Below, in pieces: positions 1 to 4,721 of a DNA stretch of 7,052 nucleotides. Origin of the DNA: Lachnospiraceae bacterium. Its GTDB lineage: Bacteria; Bacillota_A; Clostridia; Lachnospirales; Lachnospiraceae. Where the stretch lies: positions 1-7,052 of the forward strand of contig JAGCAV010000296.1 in the NCBI GenBank assembly GCA_017652545.1. The letters run 5' to 3'. Within the stretch, counting starts at the first letter, position 1, and each line of letters opens with the position of its first letter. The notes beneath the pieces were generated by a model. It had not been told where the DNA came from, searched no databases, and saw only the letters and a list, made by a program, of their open reading frames with translations. The position numbers and the translations under genes are program-made.

Positions 1-143
1 GAGATCCTGCGCAGATGTTCTTCGTGTGTTCCGTGTGAAAAATTAAGCCGCGCCACATTCATACCTGCCAGACACAGGGCGCGTATCATTTCTTCTGATT
101 CGCTGGCAGGACCGATGGTACAGATGATCTTGGTCTTTCGCAT
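1..143 (-). CDS. pyk: Pyruvate kinase, N-terminal fragment
   Basis: This is the first 47 codons of pyruvate kinase, cut by the left edge of the window. The enzyme converts phosphoenolpyruvate and ADP to pyruvate and ATP in the last step of glycolysis, in the cytoplasm. The visible protein starts [14 protein letters not shown] and continues through a stretch ending [12 protein letters not shown]. These are the hallmark N-terminal strand (TKIxxTIGPAS) and the RxNFSHG segment of the family, whose Arg and Asn help bind substrate and potassium. The start is fixed by an AAGGAGG ribosome binding site 5 nt upstream. The gene begins only 25 bp after the stop of the Gx transporter gene on the same strand, and no promoter was seen between them, so the two are probably co-transcribed. 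The rest of the protein cannot be judged. Confidence 0.93.
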   Translation of the reverse strand, partial: MRKTKIICTIGPASESEEMIRALCLAGMNVARLNFSHGTHEEHLRRI

Positions 144-148
144 GGGTG

Positions 149-155
149 CCTCCTT
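149..155 (-). promoter_or_regulatory. Ribosome binding site of pyk
   Basis: AAGGAGG on the minus strand, 5 nt before the ATG of pyruvate kinase. It lies in the 25-bp gap after the Gx transporter stop codon and supports the chosen start. Confidence 0.8.
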
Positions 156-168
156 GTTTACGGATCTG

Positions 169-657
169 TTACCGTACTCGCTTAAGGGTTTCTGTAGTCA
201 GATATCCGATCAGAAAGCCGGTCACGATACCGGAGATGAGCAGGACCGGTGCATAGAAGAGCAGGCTCCGGTTCTCGACGATCATACATGCGATGATCAG
301 CTGTCCGATATTGTGAGAAATACCGCCGGCCATACTGATGGCATAGACGCTGGATTTTGTATAACGCTTCAGCAGGGCCATGACTGTCATGGAAAGCAGG
401 GCGCCTGCGAGGGAATAGACAATGCTGAACATGTTTCCGAAAAGGAAACCGATGACGACGATCCTGACACCGGAGACGATCAGCGCCTCCTTGAGTGAAT
501 AACGCATCAGGATGAAAAGAACGGAAAGATTTGCCAGACCCAGTTTGATGCCGGGGATCCCGGCAAATACGGGAATCAGTGTTTCGACATACCCGAAGAT
601 AATCGCCACTGCGCAGAACAGTCCCAGCAGTGCCAGTTTTCTGTTGCCTTTTTCCAT
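169..657 (-). CDS. Gx transporter family membrane protein (also annotated heptaprenyl diphosphate synthase component I)
   Basis: A 162-residue, strongly hydrophobic protein of about five or six membrane segments. It matches the Gx transporter family (Pfam Hpre_diP_synt_I), relatives of ECF S-components. Visible family signatures are [10 protein letters not shown] (residues 35-44), SGVRI followed by GFLFGN (about 62-75), the SLAGALLSM helix (82-90) and [10 protein letters not shown] (111-120). The old name heptaprenyl diphosphate synthase component I is probably historical, because no prenyl transferase Asp-rich motif is present. The substrate is unknown. From memory, relatives sit beside NusG-domain-II and apbE genes, and EetB of Gram-positive extracellular electron transfer loci is of this type. 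The start at 657 was chosen over an upstream ATG at 696 because GGGAG lies 9 nt before it and the protein then begins MEKGNRK. It leads into pyk with a 25-bp gap. Confidence 0.85.
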   Translation of the reverse strand: MEKGNRKLALLGLFCAVAIIFGYVETLIPVFAGIPGIKLGLANLSVLFILMRYSLKEALIVSGVRIVVIGFLFGNMFSIVYSLAGALLSMTVMALLKRYTKSSVYAISMAGGISHNIGQLIIACMIVENRSLLFYAPVLLISGIVTGFLIGYLTTETLKRVR

Positions 658-666
658 GATTTGATA

Positions 667-671
667 CTCCC
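667..671 (-). promoter_or_regulatory. Ribosome binding site deciding the Gx transporter start
   Basis: GGGAG on the minus strand, 9 nt before the ATG at 657. The alternative in-frame start at 696 lies upstream of this site and would overlap the predicted promoter -10 region, so the shorter protein is preferred. Confidence 0.65.
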
Positions 672-696
672 GAAACTGTGAAAATCTTACCATCAC

Positions 697-725
697 ACTG
701 TATCATAGAAAGTACTCAAAATCAA
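697..725 (-). promoter_or_regulatory. Candidate promoter of the Gx transporter-pyk operon
   Basis: Read on the minus strand, TTGATT (720-725) and TACAGT (697-702) are separated by 17 nt. Each matches the sigma-A consensus at four of six positions. An overlapping TATGAT is a possible alternative -10 element but lacks a well-spaced -35. The site is divergent to the HPr-like gene promoter, with the two -35 boxes about 21 bp apart. Confidence 0.4.
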
Positions 726-746
726 ATGATCCCGGCCAAATGGAGA

Positions 747-775
747 TTGACCCTTTCCTCAACATGTGCTACTAT
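747..775 (+). promoter_or_regulatory. Candidate promoter of the HPr-like gene
   Basis: TTGACC (747-752), a 17-nt spacer and TACTAT (770-775) form a good sigma-A-type promoter. Transcription would begin near 782 and leave a leader of about 90 nt before the HPr-like start codon. The leader contains short imperfect inverted repeats but no riboswitch that I recognise. Confidence 0.55.
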
Positions 776-859
776 ACGTTTTGTTGTTTTTGACAATTGA
801 AGTACCGTTTCAGCAAACTGGAAAGGTATGGTCCTGACTGTTGGATTACACATTTCTCC

Positions 860-864
860 GGAGG
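860..864 (+). promoter_or_regulatory. Ribosome binding site deciding the HPr-like start
   Basis: GGAGG lies 8 nt before the ATG at 873. An in-frame ATG at 828 has no comparable site, and the 15 extra residues it would add lie outside the HPr fold. Confidence 0.75.
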
Positions 865-872
865 CAAGTTGC

Positions 873-1118
873 ATGATCAATCAGAAGATAACTGCTGGCT
901 CAAAGAGCAATCTGGGCGCGATCATTCCCCACATTGTACAGACTGCATGTTCTTTTCAGAGCGCGATAACCTTTGAGGTGGCCGACAAAAAGGTCAATGC
1001 CAAGAGCATTATGGGTGTGATGGCACTGGCGGGCACAGATACATCAACCATCGATGTGACTGTGAACGGCGCGGATGAAAGTGACGCGTTCAAAGCGATC
1101 ACGGATCTGTTTCAGTGA
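873..1118 (+). CDS. HPr-fold protein lacking the catalytic histidine (Crh-like)
   Basis: An 81-residue protein with the HPr fold, slightly shorter than the usual 85-88 residues. The regulatory half is well conserved: KKVNAKSIMGVMALA (residues 39-53) places Ser45 where HPr and Crh carry the Ser46 phosphorylated by HPr kinase, and VNGADESDAF matches the C-terminal strand and helix. The phosphotransfer half is degenerate. Where HPr has GIHARPA, this protein reads NLGAIIPH (13-20), with neither the active His15 nor the Arg17, and one residue is missing before the conserved VQTA helix. It therefore should not carry phosphate in the sugar phosphotransferase system. Bacillus Crh, which has Gln in place of His15 and works as a CcpA co-repressor when Ser46 is phosphorylated, is the closest functional analogy. 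That role is inferred here. It is a single-gene unit with its own promoter. Confidence 0.8.
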   Translation: MINQKITAGSKSNLGAIIPHIVQTACSFQSAITFEVADKKVNAKSIMGVMALAGTDTSTIDVTVNGADESDAFKAITDLFQ

Positions 1119-1130
1119 ATGAGCGCCTGC

Positions 1131-1168
1131 CGTTTCCAAGTGGCCCTGACAGGGAAAACGCTGATTTT
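1131..1168 (+). terminator. Weak candidate terminator after the HPr-like gene
   Basis: CGTTTCC (1131-1137) can pair with GGAAAACG (1153-1160) with one bulged A, followed by a poor T-rich stretch around 1164-1168. The loop can form a small inner CCCT/AGGG hairpin. The T-tract is short, so termination here is uncertain. Confidence 0.25.
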
Positions 1169-1185
1169 ACGATTGACAGTATAAC

Positions 1186-1214
1186 TTGACATCCATTAAG
1201 GTTTGATGTAAGAT
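1186..1214 (+). promoter_or_regulatory. Promoter of tRNA-Arg
   Basis: A perfect TTGACA (1186-1191), a 17-nt spacer and TAAGAT (1209-1214) form a strong sigma-A promoter. The predicted start near 1221 gives a 5' leader of about 20 nt before the mature tRNA, as expected for a tRNA gene. Confidence 0.8.
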
Positions 1215-1240
1215 ACAGCTTGTCGTTGAAACGGCAATAT

Positions 1241-1314
1241 GTGTGCTTAGCTCAGCTGGATAGAGCGTCTGGCTACGGACCAGAAGGTCGGGGGTTCGAA
1301 TCCTCTAGCACACG
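1241..1314 (+). tRNA. tRNA-Arg (anticodon ACG)
   Basis: A 74-nt sequence folds into a complete cloverleaf. The acceptor stem GTGTGCT/AGCACAC pairs at all seven positions (1241-1247 with 1307-1313). The D stem is GCTC/GAGC (1250-1253, 1263-1266). The anticodon stem TCTGG/CCAGA encloses loop CTACGGA, with anticodon ACG at 1275-1277. The variable region is five bases. The T arm has loop TTCGAAT and a stem with two G-U pairs. The discriminator base is G1314. CCA is not encoded and must be added after transcription. Inosine modification of A34 would allow reading of CGU, CGC and CGA arginine codons. The gene stands alone between the HPr-like gene and apbE. Confidence 0.95.
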
Positions 1315-1319
1315 TAAGG

Positions 1320-1351
1320 AACCACAACCGAATATCCGGTTGTGGTTTTTT
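1320..1351 (+). terminator. Rho-independent terminator of tRNA-Arg
   Basis: AACCACAACCG (1320-1330) and CGGTTGTGGTT (1337-1347) form an 11-bp perfect stem with a 6-nt loop, followed by T residues to 1351. It ends the tRNA transcript about 30 nt before the apbE start codon. Confidence 0.85.
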
Positions 1352-1382
1352 ATCTTAATGGGCGTAAATGATGGAGATATGT

Positions 1383-2414
1383 ATGAAAGCTGGGAAGGAA
1401 GACAAAAAGGCAGTCACCGGAAGGATCACGCTTCTGTCAGCAGCAGTGCTGGCCATGACGCTGCTCCTGTCCGGTCAGACCATGGCAGGCGTCAGTCCGA
1501 TGGCAGAGCGGACCGGTTTCTTTTTTGATACGGTGATCACTATTTCCCTGTATGATACCGGGGATGAGGCGATCCTGGATGAGTGCTTTGAAAAGATGGC
1601 CTGGTATGAGAGCATCCTGAGCAGGACCCGGGAGGGAAGCGATGTCTGGAACATTGATCACAGCAAAGGAAAAACCGTGACGGTCAATGATGACACCATT
1701 GACCTGATCGAAAGATCGCTTGCCTGGTGTGAAGCCTCAGACGGAGCGCTTGATATTACCATAGCTCCGGTGGTTGACCTGTGGGATTTTCATGAGGATT
1801 CCGAAAGGCAGGTGCCGGACGCGGATACGCTCTCGAAAGCGGCTGCCCTTGTGGACTACCGGCAGGTGGCGATCGACGGAAATGAAGTGACGCTCGCGGA
1901 TCCCGAAGCCGGGATCGATCTCGGCGCCATCGCGAAGGGATATATTTCGGACCGGGTCCGGGATATCATTCTGGAAAACGGATGTAAGAGCGCGCTGATC
2001 AATCTGGGCGGAAATGTGCTGGCAGTCGGGAAAAAGCCGGACGGAAAAGACTTCAATATAGGGATCAGACGTCCCTTCGGGGAGTCGGCCTATGATCTGA
2101 TCCAGGTCGTACCCGCGTCGGACATGTCCGTGATCACATCCGGAACCTATGAGCGTTATTTTGAAAAGGACGGGGTGATCTACCATCACATTCTGGATCC
2201 GGAAACGGGTTATCCGGTGGAAAACGGTCTGACATCCGTAACGATTCTTTCCGCGGACGGGACTGACGGAGACGCGCTGAGCACGACCTGCTTTGCGCTG
2301 GGCCTGGAAGACGGCATGGACCTGATCGAGAGCCTGGACGGGATCGAAGCCATGATGATCGATGAGGACGGAAACATTCATGCCAGCAGCGGATGGACCG
2401 GAAAAGATCTGTAG
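1383..2414 (+). CDS. apbE: FAD:protein FMN transferase (ApbE), exported
   Basis: A 343-residue ApbE-family enzyme, of typical length. ApbE uses FAD and magnesium to attach FMN through a phosphoester to a Ser/Thr in a [ST]GAT motif of an extracytoplasmic target. A positively charged N-terminus and hydrophobic segment (residues 15-36) indicate export. LLSGQ stands where lipoprotein relatives often have a lipobox Cys, so the protein is either helix-anchored or cleaved near TMA-G. Family signatures follow: DLGAIAKGY (179-187), INLGGN (206-211), ITSGTYERYF (251-260), HHILDPETGYPV (268-279), and DGTDGDALSTTCF (292-304) containing the conserved metal-binding Asp and Thr. The start at 1383 is preferred over ATGs at 1368 and 1371 because GGAG lies 6 nt upstream. 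No separate promoter was found. A likely substrate, an SGAT-bearing secreted reductase, is encoded convergently downstream. Confidence 0.93.
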   Translation: MKAGKEDKKAVTGRITLLSAAVLAMTLLLSGQTMAGVSPMAERTGFFFDTVITISLYDTGDEAILDECFEKMAWYESILSRTREGSDVWNIDHSKGKTVTVNDDTIDLIERSLAWCEASDGALDITIAPVVDLWDFHEDSERQVPDADTLSKAAALVDYRQVAIDGNEVTLADPEAGIDLGAIAKGYISDRVRDIILENGCKSALINLGGNVLAVGKKPDGKDFNIGIRRPFGESAYDLIQVVPASDMSVITSGTYERYFEKDGVIYHHILDPETGYPVENGLTSVTILSADGTDGDALSTTCFALGLEDGMDLIESLDGIEAMMIDEDGNIHASSGWTGKDL

Positions 2415-2453
2415 ATGAAAACACTGAACAGTTCAGTGATTTCTTATATGAAA

Positions 2454-2459
2454 AAGGAG
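2454..2459 (+). promoter_or_regulatory. Ribosome binding site deciding the symporter start
   Basis: AAGGAG lies 9 nt before the ATG at 2469. The earlier in-frame ATG at 2415, immediately after the apbE stop, would add 18 residues not typical of the family and would put this site inside the coding region. Confidence 0.75.
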
Positions 2460-2468
2460 AGAGAACCA

Positions 2469-3824
2469 ATGGAAAGAGAAAGTTTCGGAAGTCGTCTGGG
2501 ATTCATTCTGCTGAGTGCGGGATGCGCCATCGGTATCGGGAATGTATGGAAGTTCCCGTATCTGGTCGGACAGAACGGAGGCGGTGCCTTCGTGCTCATT
2601 TATCTGTTCTTCCTGGTGATCATGGGTGTTCCGGTCATGACCATGGAGTTCGCCATGGGCAGAGGATCAAAGAAAAGCCCTGTGAAAATGTATCAGCAGC
2701 TTGAAAAACCCGGAAGCAAGTGGCACATCCACGGACTGATCTGCATGATCGCGAATGTGATCCTGATGATGTTCTACACCACCGTCGCCGGCTGGATGCT
2801 CCAGTATTTCTTCAAGACCGCGACGGGTCAGTTTGCCGGCAAGGATGCCGATGCTGTGGCAGCCGTGTTCGGCGACATGCTCATGCAGCCCGGAAAAATG
2901 GTCATTGCCATGGGCATAACCGTTGTGGCAGGTTTCTTTGTCTGTTCCATCGGTCTCCAGAAGGGTCTTGAGAAGGTGACAAAGGTCATGATGATCTGCC
3001 TGCTGGTGATCATGGTCGTCCTGGCTTTCAACAGCATTTTCCTGAAAGGCGCAGCCGAAGGCCTGGTATTTTATCTGAAGCCGGACCTGAACAGGATGAA
3101 GGATGCCGGCCTGGGCAACGTGGTCGTGGCTGCCATGAACCAGTCGTTCTTTACACTGAGCCTCGGTATCGGATCCATGGCGATCTTCGGCAGCTATATC
3201 GACAGGGAACACTCGCTGATGGGAGAAGCCGTGAACGTGGCGCTGCTGGATACCTTTGTCGCCATCACCTCCGGCCTGATCATCATGCCGGCCTGTTTCG
3301 CCTTCGGTGTGGAGCCCGGAGCCGGCCCCGGACTGATCTTCATCACCCTGCCCAACATCTTCAACAATATGCCGCTGGGCAGACTGTGGGGCAGCCTGTT
3401 CTTCATCTTTATGTCGTTTGCAGCGTTTTCGACCGTGCTGGCTGTGTTTGAGAACATCATGGCCTGCCTGATGGATCTGACCGGCTGGGACAGGAAAAAA
3501 ACCGGCCTGATCTGCGCGATCGGCATGTTCATTCTCTCGCTGCCCTGCCTGCTGGGATTCAATGTTCTTTCGAACATTCAGCCGATGGGCCCGGATACCG
3601 GAATCATGGATCTTGAAGACTTCATCGTCAGCAACCTGCTCCTGCCGGGCGGTTCGCTGCTCTTCGTGCTGTTCTGCACCCTCCGCTACGGATGGGGCTG
3701 GGACAAATTCACAGCGGAAGCGGATGCCGGTGAAGGCCTGAAGGTCGCCGGATGGATGAGACCGTATATGACATTTGTGCTGCCGGTGATTATTCTGGTG
3801 ATCCTGGTGATCGGTCTGATCTGA
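2469..3824 (+). CDS. Sodium-dependent transporter, neurotransmitter:sodium symporter (NSS/SNF) family
   Basis: A 451-residue membrane protein with about 11 hydrophobic segments, like the short bacterial NSS proteins MhsT and Tyt1, which import amino acids with sodium. The helix 1 signature GIGNVWKFPYLVGQNGGG (residues 22-39) is diagnostic. By alignment from memory to LeuT, sodium-site residues are retained: Na1 as Ala20, Asn25, Thr229 and Asp261 (Asp instead of LeuT Asn286), and Na2 around Gly18, Ile21, Ala318, Ser321 and Thr322. Tyr103 matches the substrate-gating LeuT Tyr108. FFTLSLGIGS (227-236) is the unwound helix 6. The natural start MERESFGSRLGF is the usual family N-terminus. The substrate is probably an amino acid or amine but cannot be read from the sequence. 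It lies 54 bp after apbE and 34 bp before the phosphatase, so the three are probably one operon. Confidence 0.92.
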   Translation: MERESFGSRLGFILLSAGCAIGIGNVWKFPYLVGQNGGGAFVLIYLFFLVIMGVPVMTMEFAMGRGSKKSPVKMYQQLEKPGSKWHIHGLICMIANVILMMFYTTVAGWMLQYFFKTATGQFAGKDADAVAAVFGDMLMQPGKMVIAMGITVVAGFFVCSIGLQKGLEKVTKVMMICLLVIMVVLAFNSIFLKGAAEGLVFYLKPDLNRMKDAGLGNVVVAAMNQSFFTLSLGIGSMAIFGSYIDREHSLMGEAVNVALLDTFVAITSGLIIMPACFAFGVEPGAGPGLIFITLPNIFNNMPLGRLWGSLFFIFMSFAAFSTVLAVFENIMACLMDLTGWDRKKTGLICAIGMFILSLPCLLGFNVLSNIQPMGPDTGIMDLEDFIVSNLLLPGGSLLFVLFCTLRYGWGWDKFTAEADAGEGLKVAGWMRPYMTFVLPVIILVILVIGLI

Positions 3825-3858
3825 AGATGACAGAGCAGAAGGACAGAAGAGGGAAAAA

Positions 3859-4632
3859 ATGAAGGACAGAAGGATCCGATTTGAAGGAATATCAAATGCC
3901 AGGGATCTGGGCGGCCTGATCAGCGATGACGGGAGAACGGTCCGATCCGGACTGCTGATCCGAAGCGCGAATCTTTCCCATGCAACAGCCTCTGATACAG
4001 CGGTGCTGAGGGAAAAGTACGATCTGCGCCTCACGATCGACCTGCGTACGCCCATGGCTGAGCGGAAGAAGCCGGATGTCAGGATCGAGGGCGTCGATCA
4101 GAGGCGGATCCCGATCTTTGAAGACGCCATGATCGGCGTCACGCATGAGGACGATCGCGATTATGCCAGGCGAAAGACCATGATGCCCAAAATGACGGAT
4201 CTGTACAGGATGATGGTGAGTGATCCTTTCTGCAGGAAGCGGTTCAACCGTGTTCTGATGTCGATCATGACGATGGAGAAGGGCAGCGCGCTGTGGCACT
4301 GTTCGGAAGGAAAAGACCGCTGCGGCCTGACCGCCGTCTTTCTGCTCACAGTTCTCGGCGTCACGCATGATCAGATCATGGAAGATTATATGATGACCAA
4401 TGATGTCGCCCTTGCAAGGGGAGATATGTACTATCAGCTCGTCATGGAGAATGTCGGTGACGAGAAGGTGGCACAGTCCGTGCGGGATGCCTTCATTGTG
4501 AAGGAAGAATACCTCATGAGCGCCCTGGAGTCGATTACGCAGGCATATGGGAATGTGATGCAGTATATCCTGCAGGGGCTGGAGATCCCGAAGGAAGTCG
4601 TGGATGGGTTCCGCGGGAAAATGCTGGTCTGA
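3859..4632 (+). CDS. Tyrosine-protein phosphatase (Y_phosphatase3, MPtpB/LipA-like)
   Basis: A 257-residue cytoplasmic protein with no signal peptide. It matches the atypical bacterial tyrosine/lipid phosphatases typified by Mycobacterium MPtpB and Listeria LipA. The N-terminal family signature NARDLGG is at residues 13-19, followed by LIRSANLS (33-40) and IDLRTPMAE (60-68). The catalytic P-loop is HCSEGKDRCG (147-156), a CX5R motif with nucleophile Cys148 and phosphate-binding Arg154. The Lys-Asp pair typical of this subfamily is present as Lys152-Asp153. The residue after the Arg is Cys155, where Thr is usual. AGAGGG sits 5 nt before the ATG. It is the last gene before the shared terminator and probably belongs to the apbE-symporter operon. 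The substrate is unknown: phosphotyrosine, phosphoinositide-like or other phosphoesters are all possible for the family. Confidence 0.9.
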   Translation: MKDRRIRFEGISNARDLGGLISDDGRTVRSGLLIRSANLSHATASDTAVLREKYDLRLTIDLRTPMAERKKPDVRIEGVDQRRIPIFEDAMIGVTHEDDRDYARRKTMMPKMTDLYRMMVSDPFCRKRFNRVLMSIMTMEKGSALWHCSEGKDRCGLTAVFLLTVLGVTHDQIMEDYMMTNDVALARGDMYYQLVMENVGDEKVAQSVRDAFIVKEEYLMSALESITQAYGNVMQYILQGLEIPKEVVDGFRGKMLV

Positions 4633-4652
4633 AGCTGAGAAAACAAAAAAAG

Positions 4653-4693
4653 AACTGCGGGAAAGGATATTGGTTCCTCTCCCGCAGTTTTTT
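4653..4693. terminator. Bidirectional Rho-independent terminator
   Basis: AACTGCGGGA (4653-4662) pairs perfectly with TCCCGCAGTT (4680-4689). The stem can extend inward with AGGA/TCCT after one mismatch, leaving a 7-nt loop. Plus-strand transcripts then meet six T residues (4688-4693). On the minus strand the A-rich tract at 4642-4652 gives a matching U run. It lies between the convergent phosphatase and reductase genes and should serve both. Confidence 0.9.
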
Positions 4694-4721
4694 ACGTGAT
4701 CAGATCACTGCACGGATGTTT

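Noticed and set aside
115..498. A 127-codon plus-strand open frame opposite the Gx transporter.
   Set aside because: No ribosome binding site, no recognisable domain, and the opposite strand encodes a clear membrane protein family.
799..813. TGAAGTACCGTTTCA as a possible CcpA cre site upstream of the HPr-like gene.
   Set aside because: It is one base longer than the cre consensus and the central CG is misplaced, so it is only an imperfect inverted repeat.
828..872. Longer HPr-like start at 828, whose first residues read VGLHISPEA and look like the HPr GLHARPA active site.
   Set aside because: The His would be 52 residues before the Ser46 equivalent instead of 31, no ribosome binding site precedes 828, and a good GGAGG precedes 873. 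The resemblance is coincidental.
1173..1178. A second TTGACA upstream of the tRNA promoter.
   Set aside because: No acceptable -10 element is found at the right distance. The TTGACA at 1186 with TAAGAT is clearly better.
2667..4055. A 462-codon open frame on the minus strand.
   Set aside because: It is antisense to the sodium symporter and overlaps the phosphatase. The translation is rich in His, Gln and Asp, without membrane segments or known motifs, as expected for the complement of a transporter gene.
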